Shown here one piece after another: positions 46,994 to 54,591 of a stretch of 64,000 nucleotides of DNA. The notes under the pieces were generated by a model. That model worked only from the letters and a program-made list of their open reading frames with translations. It did no database searches and was not told the DNA's origin. The position numbers and the translations under genes are program-made. The stretch lies in contig CP082962.1 in the NCBI GenBank assembly GCA_021730285.1, forward strand, positions 372,001 to 436,000, given 5' to 3'. The stretch comes from Desulfovibrio sp. JY. GTDB taxonomy: Bacteria > Desulfobacterota > Desulfovibrionia > Desulfovibrionales > Desulfovibrionaceae. Position 1 is the stretch's first letter; each line of letters begins with the position of its first letter.

Positions 46994-47293
46994 CTAACGG
47001 CCGAGAAACCGCGCCTGCAAATACCCCTCCCGGCCGTCGCCCAGCACCCGGACCTGATACCAACCGTTGATCTCGGGGGTGAGCAACGCCACCTTTTCCC
47101 CGGCGTGCAGGTCTTCGACCACCGAACAGGTCACACTCGGACAGGACAGCAAATTGAGCAGCGCCGCGCGCACCGTGCGCACGGACTGGGGATCGACAGG
47201 CGCGGCCGGGGCCGGACGCCCGGCACAACCGGCCAGCCCCAGGCTTGCGGCCAACAGGACGGAGACAAGCAGACGCAACGCGACAACACGCAT
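46994..47293 (-). CDS. Small SH3-domain lipoprotein
   Basis: 99 residues. Lipoprotein signal peptide with lipobox LAGC (Cys about 22), a Pro/Ala linker, then a bacterial SH3 (SH3b) domain (about 38-98; NLLSCPSVTCSVVEDL, EKVALLT, GWYQVRVLGDGREGYLQARFL). Such domains bind cell-wall or other extracytoplasmic ligands. Two Cys in the mature part (SCPSVTC) may form a disulfide. Start MRVVALRLLV set by GGAGGAAT. Confidence 0.82.
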   Translation of the reverse strand: MRVVALRLLVSVLLAASLGLAGCAGRPAPAAPVDPQSVRTVRAALLNLLSCPSVTCSVVEDLHAGEKVALLTPEINGWYQVRVLGDGREGYLQARFLGR

Positions 47294-47564
47294 GATTCCT
47301 CCGACGAACGGGAACGACGACGCCGACGCCACGCCGTTCCCGCTACAAAAAAATGGTCTTTAGATGAAAATAGGAATCAATCCTATTGCCTTTTCCCGAA
47401 AACATGGCCATGGTGTGCCCATGAACGACACCCGACCGGCCGGCCCATTTCCGGGACGAACCGGCTCCGACTCCAGGCAACGACAGCGCAAAACCTGGCA
47501 TACCATGTCACAACACGTTATTTCTGTTGACAAAACACCGAACTCTTTCCCAAAGCACCTCGGG

Positions 47565-47930
47565 CTAGTTGCCCTCGAACGTCCGCATCTTCTTCTCCCA
47601 GGCCCGGCGAGCGTTCTGGGAGGGACAGCGGCAGATGGCCACAGCCGCGTCATACGGACTGCCGGCCGAAACCCCGTTCGGCCCGAGAAAAACAAGCTTG
47701 GCCGGGTCCGGCTGGGTTACGGTGTAGCGGCCGGGATTGGTCGCGCAGGAACCGCAGATGACGGTCCAGGAGTTGGCGGAGTCGTTGTCCATGGTCACCT
47801 GGGCCACGCAACAATTCCCGTACGGATTGACCTGCTGGGCCGGGGCCGACGACGGCGCGGCGAAAAGCGCCAGGGCGCACAGAATCGCCGCGAACAAAAC
47901 ACGCCTTGGCGACAGAAGCGGATGCAACAT
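47565..47930 (-). CDS. Small secreted Cys-rich protein of unknown function
   Basis: 121 residues. A clear signal peptide (about 1-32, cleavage near APAQ) leads to a mature protein of about 89 residues with six Cys in the pattern CC ... CGSC ... CRC. This suggests disulfides or metal binding in the periplasm. No family is recognised. Start MLHPLLSPRRV set by GGGAGGAA. It is divergent from the peroxiredoxin gene; the intervening 182 bases hold at least one promoter. Confidence 0.72.
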   Translation of the reverse strand: MLHPLLSPRRVLFAAILCALALFAAPSSAPAQQVNPYGNCCVAQVTMDNDSANSWTVICGSCATNPGRYTVTQPDPAKLVFLGPNGVSAGSPYDAAVAICRCPSQNARRAWEKKMRTFEGN

Positions 47931-48030
47931 GGTTCCTCCCTGAGGGGTAGGCCCGGAGTGGTGTATTTTCAAAAACTAGCGGCTCGGGCGGACCTTGTCC
48001 AGAGACGGCCCCGCCCGTAACCGACGCATA

Positions 48031-48059
48031 TTGCCTTTTGTCCCCGGCCGGTCCATAAG
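48031..48059 (+). promoter_or_regulatory. Putative peroxiredoxin promoter
   Basis: TTGCCT (48031-48036), 17 bases, CATAAG (48054-48059), 54 bases before the ATG at 48113. No clear PerR or OxyR box is visible. Confidence 0.4.
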
Positions 48060-48112
48060 CTGCAAAGAGAACCGGACCGATTTCGGCAACCCCAAACATG
48101 AAGGACGTCCCC

Positions 48113-48763
48113 ATGCACGATCACGAACATGAACACGAATACGACGAGGAATGCTGCATCGAAGTGCCCGAAGCCACCGTCGGCCAGGAAGTGGTCGACT
48201 TTTCCATGAAGGTCTACGACCCGACCGAGGGCGGGTTCGGCGAGATGTCCATGGAAGAGCTCCAGAAAGCCGGCAAATGGACCATCCTGGTCTTCTACCC
48301 GGCCGACTTCACCTTCGTGTGCCCCACCGAACTGGCCGACCTCGCCACCAAGCACGCGGAACTGTCCAAGATGGGCTTCGAGGTCTTCTCCGTGTCCACG
48401 GACACCGAATTCGCCCACCTGGCCTGGCGCAACAGCGAAAGGCTGCTGGAAAACGTCAAATTCAAGATGGCCGCCGACCCCACCGGCCAGGTCGCGCGCT
48501 ACTTCGGCGTCTACGATCCGGAATCCGGGCTGGCCCTTCGCGGCACCTTCATCATCAACCCCGACGGGGTGCTGGTGTCCAAGGAAGTCAACTTCTACAA
48601 CGTGGGCCGCAACGCCGACGAACTGCTGCGCAAATGCCAGGCCAACCTGCACCTGCGCGAACACCCGGCCGAAGCCTGCCCGGCCAAATGGACCCCCGGC
48701 GAAAAGACCCTGACCCCTTCGGAAAAAATCGTGGGCAACGTCTACGACGCGCTCAAGGGATAG
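48113..48763 (+). CDS. Two-Cys peroxiredoxin (AhpC/TSA family) with His-rich N-terminal tail
   Basis: 216 residues. Peroxidatic Cys in FYPADFTFVCPTE and resolving Cys in HPAEACPAKW, so a typical 2-Cys peroxiredoxin that detoxifies H2O2 and organic peroxides. The N terminus carries an extra MHDHEHEHEYDEECC, rich in His, Glu and Cys and able to bind metal, before the domain proper. The start at 48113 is favoured because AAGGA is seven bases upstream; the ATG at 48098 (MKDVPM) is the alternative. Confidence 0.92.
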   Translation: MHDHEHEHEYDEECCIEVPEATVGQEVVDFSMKVYDPTEGGFGEMSMEELQKAGKWTILVFYPADFTFVCPTELADLATKHAELSKMGFEVFSVSTDTEFAHLAWRNSERLLENVKFKMAADPTGQVARYFGVYDPESGLALRGTFIINPDGVLVSKEVNFYNVGRNADELLRKCQANLHLREHPAEACPAKWTPGEKTLTPSEKIVGNVYDALKG

Positions 48764-48766
48764 TTT

Positions 48767-48791
48767 AGGATAGGACAGGATAGGATAGGAT
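48767..48791 (+). repeat. Five-copy AGGAY tandem repeat
   Basis: AGGAT AGGAC AGGAT AGGAT AGGAT in perfect 5-base register, four bases after the peroxiredoxin stop. A simple-sequence tract that could change length by slippage; it is outside any coding frame. Confidence 0.85.
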
Positions 48792-48804
48792 TAAGGAAGA
48801 CAGT

Positions 48805-48972
48805 GCGAGAGGGGAAACCCTTTCAAGAAAGGGTTCTCCCCTCTCGCGCTCTCCCCTTCCTAAAGTTTATAACGGGGCGAGCCTTACGCACCCAACTATT
48901 AGCTATTATTAAAAGTCTTTTGGGAGGGGGGTCCGGGGGGAACCCTTTTCTTCAGAAAAGGGTTCCCCCCGG
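48805..48972. repeat. Composite double-hairpin repeat, copy 3 (inverted order)
   Basis: Here the GCGAGAGG-type hairpin comes first (48805-48847) and the CCGGGG-type hairpin second (48933-48972, perfect 18-bp arms with a TTCA loop). The linker reads as the reverse complement of copies 1, 2 and 5 (GCTCTCCCC start, AAAAGTCTTTTGGGAGG end) but is the most diverged in the middle. It follows the peroxiredoxin gene and probably terminates it. Confidence 0.85.
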
Positions 48973-49002
48973 CATCCTCATCGCTTCCCTCCCCCTCCTC
49001 AT

Positions 49003-50070
49003 TTGACGCCTCGGCAGCCATGCCCTACCGTGCGCGGCGTGCAGCCACTCATTCCCGTCGCCCCGACCGCGCCTGCGGCCGGACCGAATAAGCGCCTGTG
49101 CTCTTTGGACGCCCTGAAACTCATCGGCTGCGTCAGCGTCGTGCTGCTGCACGCCCTGGTGCCGAACGTCGAGCGGGTGGATGATTCCCTGACCTGGATG
49201 GCGGCCGACCTTTTAAGCGCCGCCACGCGCCAGGCCGTGCCGCTTTTTTTCATGATCAGCGGGGCGCTGATGCTGCGCCGCGATTTCCCGTCCCTGCCGG
49301 CCCATTTCGGCCGGGTGGCCCTGCGCTACGGCCTGCCGCTTCTGGGGGGCCTTGTTGCCTACAAGGCGCTGGCCATCAGCCAGGGCGACCCGACGGGGCT
49401 TTTCAACACCGTCTTTTACAATGTGCGGGCCAACCTGGGCTTTCACCTGTGGTTCATGTGGGAATTTCTGGGGCTGGCGCTTGTCGCCCCGATCCTGCGG
49501 CCGATTGCCGCCGACAAACGCGCGGCCTGGCTGTTCGTGGCCCTGTGGGCGGCATACTGCGTCGTCGCGCCCTGGCTGCGCTTCCTGGATGTGACGATTC
49601 CGGTCGCGAACATGCTTTTTTTCCCGCACACCGGCTATTTCATCCTGGGCTACCTGCTTGCCGCCTCGCCCCGGCGCGTCCCGCCGCTCTTTCTCGTATG
49701 CGGCATGGGCGTCGCCATTGTCGCCACGGCCGGGCTCACGGCCGACTTTTCCCTGCCCTTCGGCCGGCTGGACGTGCGCTTTTACGATCCCGCCTCGCCG
49801 CTGGTGCTGCTCCTGTGCGCCTGCCTGTTCAAGCTGTGCCTCCAAGGCCTCACCGGGCCGTCGCCCAAGACGCTGCGATTTCTGGCCGGCGCGACCTTCA
49901 CCGTCTACATCTACCACGTCCTGGCGCTTTCCCGACTGACCCACTTCATCGGCCCGACCAGCCTCTTCATGAGCGTGTGCGTCCACACGCCCCTGGCCTT
50001 CGCCGCCTGCCTGCTCCTGTACGCCATCGGCAGCCGCGTCCCGGGGGTGAAGTATTTCTTTCCGGGATGA
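49003..50070 (+). CDS. Acyltransferase 3 family membrane protein
   Basis: 355 residues at most, about 10 membrane helices. SLDALKLIGCVSVVLLHA (about 34-51) has the conserved His of OafA/WecH-type acyltransferases, and FFMISGALM follows. It would acylate a sugar or surface polymer. The start is unclear: TTG at 49003, or GTG at 49030 or 49039; none has a good Shine-Dalgarno and no ATG occurs before residue 66. It lies between two composite repeats. Confidence 0.8.
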   Translation: MTPRQPCPTVRGVQPLIPVAPTAPAAGPNKRLCSLDALKLIGCVSVVLLHALVPNVERVDDSLTWMAADLLSAATRQAVPLFFMISGALMLRRDFPSLPAHFGRVALRYGLPLLGGLVAYKALAISQGDPTGLFNTVFYNVRANLGFHLWFMWEFLGLALVAPILRPIAADKRAAWLFVALWAAYCVVAPWLRFLDVTIPVANMLFFPHTGYFILGYLLAASPRRVPPLFLVCGMGVAIVATAGLTADFSLPFGRLDVRFYDPASPLVLLLCACLFKLCLQGLTGPSPKTLRFLAGATFTVYIYHVLALSRLTHFIGPTSLFMSVCVHTPLAFAACLLLYAIGSRVPGVKYFFPG

Positions 50071-50073
50071 GAT

Positions 50074-50240
50074 GCGAGAGGGGGACCCTTTTTGAAAAAA
50101 GGGTCCCCCTCTCGCGCTCTCCCCTCCCAAAAACGTTTAACGGTTACAAATGGATAGTGACAATATCCTGTAATCGCCAAAAGTCTTTTGGGAAGGGGGT
50201 CCGGGGGGAACCCTTTTCTTCAGAAAAGGGTTCCCCCCGG
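50074..50240. repeat. Composite double-hairpin repeat, copy 4 (inverted order)
   Basis: GCGAGAGGGGGACCC / GGGTCCCCCTCTCGC hairpin (50074-50115), linker, and a perfect CCGGGGGGAACCCTTTTC / GAAAAGGGTTCCCCCCGG hairpin (50201-50240). The linker is about 80% identical to the reverse complement of copy 2. It fills the gap between the converging acyltransferase and ThDP-enzyme genes. Confidence 0.88.
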
Positions 50241-50262
50241 CGCCTTTTCCACTCCCCATCCC

Positions 50263-51993
50263 CTAATCGTCGTCCACCCATTCCTTCTTGGCTTCGGAGT
50301 AGGGCGTGACGGGGGTGGTGAAGCGTCTGTCGCAGCGCACGTCCACCACGCATGGTCCTTCTCCGGACAGGGCTTCGGCAAAGGCCGGGGCCAGTTCCTC
50401 GGGCCTGGTCACCGTGAGGCCGCGCGCGCCCATGGCCCGGCCGAAGGCGGCAAAGTCGTGGCCCGGCAGTTCGGCCAGGGATCCAGGGCCGGGGCCTTCC
50501 TGGATGGCCCGCAGCCAGACGTTGCCCAGGGCGTTGTTGTTGACCACCACGAAAAGGATCGGCAGGCCGTAGCGGGCCGCCGTGGCCACCTCCATGCCGT
50601 GCATGAGCATGCAGCCGTCGCCGGTCACGCAGGCGACAGGCGTTTGGCCCAGGGCCGCCTTGATGCCCACCGCCGCCGGGATGGCCCAGCCCATGGGGCC
50701 GAGGTTGGACGCCGTATAATAGGTTCTCGGACCGTAGGACTTGAAATAATGGGCGAAAAAGGCCCGATGTGCTCCCGAGTCCACGGCCACGGCCGCCTCC
50801 CGGGGCAGGGCCCGGCGCAGTTCGGCCGCCACCCGCGCCGGGTGCAGGGGCACGGCGTCGCTTGCGGCATGGTCGGGGTCGTACTCGCGCGGCCCGGCCG
50901 CCCGGATGGAGGCCAGCCAGGCCGCCCGCGACTGGTTGCCGGCCCGCAGGTGCATGACCCTGGCCGAGCCCCCCTCCATCATCAGGGACAGCGCCGCCCG
51001 GCAATCCCCCACAATGGGCACGTGGGTATGGAAGGTGCGGCCGATGGTCGTCGGGTCCACGTCCACATGGACCAGGGCCCGCGTGGGCAGCATCTTCCTG
51101 TCCCAGAAAAGGGTGTCGCGCTGGGACAGGCCACTGCCGAGCACGATGAGCACCTCCACCTGGCCGGACAGGAACGTCTCGATGGCGTAGCGGTGGCCGG
51201 CATAGCCGAAGATGCCGAGCGAAAGACGGTGGTCCTCCGGGAACACCCCCTTGGCCCGCAAGGTGGTGGCCACCGGGATTTGGAACTGCTCGGCAAAGGC
51301 GATCAGGCAGTCCGTGGCCCCGGATTTCTCCACCCCGGCCCCGGCCAGGATGGCCACCCGCGTGGGGGCCTCGCCGCCGCCGTCCGGCACCAGCACGCGC
51401 CACAGCCGCTCCACGGCGCTGCCGTCGACGAAACGCGGCCGATAAATCGAGGCGTCGAGCGGCTCCCAGGGCGAGGCCACCTCCGCCCGCTGCACGTCCA
51501 GGGGCAGGCTCATGTGGACCGGGGCCTTGGGGCCGGCCAGCATGCGCGTCAGGCAGGCCCGCAGGTGATGGTGGGCGAGGTGCGGATTTTCCACGGAAAG
51601 GGACAGCGCCGTGACCGGAGAGAGCAGCTCCACGTCGTTGAGCGAAGCCGGCGAGGAGTCCTGGAACCCGCCGCGTCCTTCCCAGTCGGTCGGCACCTGC
51701 CCGGTGACGAAAAGCACCGGCGAGGCGTCGGCCCGGGCCGAGGCGGCGGCCGTCACCATGTTGGTCACGCCCGGGCCGCCGATGGCCAGGGCCACGCCGA
51801 AGCGGCCCGAGGCCCGGGCATAGCCGTCGGCCATGTAGGCCGCGCCGGATTCGTGGGCGGCCACGATGGGCGTCATGCCCGGCGTGGCGGCGAGATCGGG
51901 CAAAAAGGGATCGACAAGACCGCCAGGGACCAGAAACGTGTGCCCCACACCCTCGGCGACAAGGCTTTCAAGCAGATAGGCCGTGGTCCGCAT
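50263..51993 (-). CDS. Acetolactate synthase-like ThDP-dependent enzyme
   Basis: 576 residues with the three domains of the family: Pyr domain with catalytic Glu48 in AAHESGAAYMADGYARA, central domain, and PP domain with GDGCMLMHGMEVATAARYG and NNN for Mg-ThDP. No IlvN small subunit is adjacent and the sequence is divergent from IlvB, so the reaction may be another decarboxylation or carboligation. GGGAGG precedes the ATG. Single-gene unit ended by a composite repeat. Confidence 0.82.
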   Translation of the reverse strand: MRTTAYLLESLVAEGVGHTFLVPGGLVDPFLPDLAATPGMTPIVAAHESGAAYMADGYARASGRFGVALAIGGPGVTNMVTAAASARADASPVLFVTGQVPTDWEGRGGFQDSSPASLNDVELLSPVTALSLSVENPHLAHHHLRACLTRMLAGPKAPVHMSLPLDVQRAEVASPWEPLDASIYRPRFVDGSAVERLWRVLVPDGGGEAPTRVAILAGAGVEKSGATDCLIAFAEQFQIPVATTLRAKGVFPEDHRLSLGIFGYAGHRYAIETFLSGQVEVLIVLGSGLSQRDTLFWDRKMLPTRALVHVDVDPTTIGRTFHTHVPIVGDCRAALSLMMEGGSARVMHLRAGNQSRAAWLASIRAAGPREYDPDHAASDAVPLHPARVAAELRRALPREAAVAVDSGAHRAFFAHYFKSYGPRTYYTASNLGPMGWAIPAAVGIKAALGQTPVACVTGDGCMLMHGMEVATAARYGLPILFVVVNNNALGNVWLRAIQEGPGPGSLAELPGHDFAAFGRAMGARGLTVTRPEELAPAFAEALSGEGPCVVDVRCDRRFTTPVTPYSEAKKEWVDDD

Positions 51994-52190
51994 GCCCCCT
52001 CCCGTGTTGGGATTGCATCACATAGGCCATGATGCTTCGAGAGCGCACAGGCGTCAAGGATGCGGCCGGGTTGCGGTCGGACGGCGGCGTGCATTGCCTC
52101 CGTCCGGGATCGGGTGCTACCCTTGGCGGCGATGCTTGGCCTGAAGCCCGGGGACGGGCCGGGCGGAAAAACCTGTCAAAGGAGTCCGAC

Positions 52191-52400
52191 GTGGCGGAAA
52201 AGAAAGCGAAATTCACGGCCGTGTGCCCGAGCTGCGGGGAAAAGGTCACGGTCGAGGCGACCGAGGCCGACGTCAAGGCCGGCAAGGTGGCCGTGGCCCA
52301 AAAATGCCAGCGCTGCTTGAACGAATTCGAGGCCATCACCGACCTCGACTGCCTGGAATGGGACGACGCCTGCAAGACCGATATCAGTCGTTTCGGTTAA
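52191..52400 (+). CDS. Small zinc-ribbon protein
   Basis: 69 residues. CPSC (about 12-15) and CQRC (about 39-42) make a likely C4 zinc ribbon, and two more Cys follow near the C terminus. GTG start (VAEKKAKFTAV) with AAAGGAG six bases before; 54 upstream in-frame codons have unrelated composition and are rejected. No family is recognised and the function is unknown. A composite repeat follows directly. Confidence 0.75.
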   Translation: MAEKKAKFTAVCPSCGEKVTVEATEADVKAGKVAVAQKCQRCLNEFEAITDLDCLEWDDACKTDISRFG

Positions 52401-52422
52401 AAGAGACTTTGTAAAAAGAGTA

Positions 52423-52588
52423 CTGGGGGAAAACCTTTCTTGCAGAAAGGTTCTTCCCCCAGGCCCCCTTTCCAAAGACTTTTAGCGATTACAGAGCGTT
52501 ATCATTATCAGCCTGTAACCGTTAAACGTTTTTGGGAGGGGAGAGCGCGAGAGGGGAACACTTTTTTCAAAAAGGGTCCCCCTCTCGC
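52423..52588. repeat. Composite double-hairpin repeat, copy 5
   Basis: Left hairpin CTGGGGGAAAACCTTTCT / AGAAAGGTTCTTCCCCCAG (52423-52462), linker, right hairpin GCGAGAGGGGAACA / GGGTCCCCCTCTCGC (52547-52588, with a mismatch). Same order as copies 1 and 2; linker about 80% identical to copy 2. It separates the zinc-ribbon gene from murI. Confidence 0.86.
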
Positions 52589-52644
52589 ATCCTCCTCGAA
52601 AAACTCCTTGACGACACACCATCTCCGCGCCCAAAGGCTTCGTT

Positions 52645-53466
52645 GTGCATTGTGACAGTTCCTGCCCCATCGGCATCTTCGACTCCGGCGTCGGCGGCCT
52701 GACGGTCGTCCGGGCCGTCATGGACCGCCTGCCGCGCGAATCCATCGTCTATTTCGGCGACACGGCCCGCGTGCCCTACGGCGTCAAGTCCCCGGACACG
52801 GTGGCCCGCTACGCCGGCCAGATCACGAATTTTCTGCTGGCGAAAAACGTCAAGCTCCTGATCGTCGCCTGCAACACCATGGCCGCCGTGGCCCTGCCGG
52901 CCATCGCCGCCCTGTCCCCGGCCCCGGTCCTCGAGGTCATCTCGGCCGGAGCGGCCAGTGCCCTGGCCGCGACCAGGACCAAACGCATCGGCATCATCGC
53001 CACGCCCTCGACCATTGCCAGCCGGGCCTACGAATCGGCCCTGGCCGCCCTGGGCGGTCCGGAAGTCTTCACCGCCTCGAAAGCCTGCCCGCTGTTCGTG
53101 CCCCTGGTCGAGGAAGGCTGGCTGACCCACCCGGCCACGCGTCTGGTGGCCGAGGAATACCTGACCCCGCTTCTGGCCGAGAACCTCGACACGCTCATCC
53201 TTGGCTGCACCCATTATCCGCTGTTGGCTCCCCTTCTGGCCGAGGTGGCGGGACCGGGCGTGCGCCTGCAAGACTCGGCCACGGCCGTGGCCGAACGCGC
53301 CGCCGCCGTGCTGGGCTACCTGGGGCTGGCCGCGCCGGACGGCCCGGACACGCCAGACGCGCCGCACCATGTGTTCCACGTCACGGACGTGCCGCGAAAA
53401 TTCCGGGAGATCGGCGAACGGTTCCTCGGCCGTCCCATGGAGGACGTGCGCCTGGAAAAGCTGTAG
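52645..53466 (+). CDS. murI: Glutamate racemase
   Basis: 273 residues. It makes D-glutamate for peptidoglycan. IGIFDSGVGGLTVVRA (about 9-24), the two catalytic Cys in VACNTMAAV (about 74-82) and LGCTHYPLL (about 188-196), and the substrate loop GDTARVPYG. GTG start with AAAGG seven bases before. It converges with a TPR lipoprotein gene, only 10 bases apart. Confidence 0.93.
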   Translation: MHCDSSCPIGIFDSGVGGLTVVRAVMDRLPRESIVYFGDTARVPYGVKSPDTVARYAGQITNFLLAKNVKLLIVACNTMAAVALPAIAALSPAPVLEVISAGAASALAATRTKRIGIIATPSTIASRAYESALAALGGPEVFTASKACPLFVPLVEEGWLTHPATRLVAEEYLTPLLAENLDTLILGCTHYPLLAPLLAEVAGPGVRLQDSATAVAERAAAVLGYLGLAAPDGPDTPDAPHHVFHVTDVPRKFREIGERFLGRPMEDVRLEKL

Positions 53467-53476
53467 CCGGCGGCGG

Positions 53477-54295
53477 CTACGGCATTGCCGGAGCGGGGCT
53501 CGTCACGGAAGGCTGGGAGACCGCCGGGGGCTGGGTCTTGGCCGGCAAGGCTTCCGGCTCGGCCGAAGCCTGCCCCCCCTTGCCGGGAGCTGTGGCCGGA
53601 ACGGACTTGGCGGCGGATGCCGGCTTGGACGCGGGCGCGGCCTTGTGGTTGGGAGCGGGGGTGGACCTGGGCGCGGGTTTCGGCGTGAACGGAGCCGGGA
53701 CTTTGGGCGGCGTCTCGGCCCTGGCGCAGGCCATGCGGGCGCTTTGGTATTCCACCCCGGCGGCGGCAAAGGCCGGGTCGAGGCGCATGGCCTGGCGATA
53801 AGCGGCCAGGGCATGGCGGCAATCGCCGGCGGTCATGGCCAGGTTGGCCCGGTAATAGAAGGCCTGGGCGTTCTTCGATCCCCGGTCGATGGCCGCGTCG
53901 AGTGAAGTGCGCGCCGCCTGGCGCTCACCGGCCCCGTATTGCAGGATGCCCAGGGCCTCGAGCGGGCGCGGATCGGCGGCATCGGTCGCGGCCGCCCGCG
54001 AAAGTTCGGTCACGGCGCGCGCGGCGTCGCCGGTCTTGGCGGCGCAAAGTCCCAGATAGAAATGGGCCTCGGCCAGCCCCGGGTCCTGCCTGGCCGCGGC
54101 GGCCAGATCCGGCAGGGCGGCCTTGTATTTTCCGGCCGAAAAAGCCTTTTTCCCGGTGGCCAGACGTTCGGCGGCCGAAGGGACGGGAGCGGCGGGAACC
54201 GGCGTCGGGGCTTTCCTGGCGCAGCCCCCGAAGGACACGGCCAGGCACCACAGGGCCAGGACAAGGATCACACCCCGAACGGAAAACCGGTTCAT
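53477..54295 (-). CDS. TPR-repeat lipoprotein
   Basis: 272 residues. Lipoprotein signal with lipobox FGGC (Cys24). TPR units at about 45-175 (AFSAGKYKAALPDLAAAARQ; AHFYLGLCAAKTGDAARAVT; ALGILQYGAGERQAARTSLD). A 90-residue Pro/Ala/Lys-rich tail without predicted fold follows, perhaps crossing peptidoglycan. Role probably a scaffold in the envelope; partner unknown. GGAGG precedes the ATG. Confidence 0.82.
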   Translation of the reverse strand: MNRFSVRGVILVLALWCLAVSFGGCARKAPTPVPAAPVPSAAERLATGKKAFSAGKYKAALPDLAAAARQDPGLAEAHFYLGLCAAKTGDAARAVTELSRAAATDAADPRPLEALGILQYGAGERQAARTSLDAAIDRGSKNAQAFYYRANLAMTAGDCRHALAAYRQAMRLDPAFAAAGVEYQSARMACARAETPPKVPAPFTPKPAPRSTPAPNHKAAPASKPASAAKSVPATAPGKGGQASAEPEALPAKTQPPAVSQPSVTSPAPAMP

Positions 54296-54367
54296 GCTGC
54301 CAACCTCCTGCCGTCACGGCGTTTTTCCCCGCCCCGGACGTCCGGCCGAAAAATTCCGATCGCCGGC

Positions 54368-54396
54368 GCAGTAACGCCGTCGCCAGCCCGTGTCAA
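54368..54396 (-). promoter_or_regulatory. Putative promoter of the TPR lipoprotein
   Basis: On the minus strand a perfect TTGACA (54396-54391), 17 bases, TACTGC (54373-54368). The leader to the ATG at 54295 is about 66 bases. Confidence 0.45.
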
Positions 54397-54431
54397 TTCG
54401 GGTCCCCTGTCGTGAGTCGTGACCGCCCACC

Positions 54432-54460
54432 TTGACGCGGGAACGGCGCAATCGTACATG
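54432..54460 (+). promoter_or_regulatory. Putative promoter of the MASE3 kinase operon
   Basis: TTGACG (54432-54437), 17 bases, TACATG (54455-54460). It would transcribe the kinase and the overlapping GGDEF regulator with a leader of about 125 bases. Confidence 0.45.
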
Positions 54461-54591
54461 GTAAGGACTTGTCCAGGCGGCACGCTTGGTCGCCCCACCC
54501 CGCATGGAGTCTCAGTGAACCGCCTCGAGCCCTCCGATCAAGCCAAAGCCAGTCGTTGCGCCGGCACCCGGCTGACCGAATCCGTTCCCGC

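Noticed and set aside
46694-47530. 278-codon plus-strand frame
   Set aside because: Antisense to the SH3 lipoprotein gene, which has a lipobox, domain match and good ribosome-binding site.
26236-52588. Repeated palindromes considered as a CRISPR array or att sites
   Set aside because: Copies are kilobases apart, at gene ends, in both orientations, with no spacers, cas genes or integrase.
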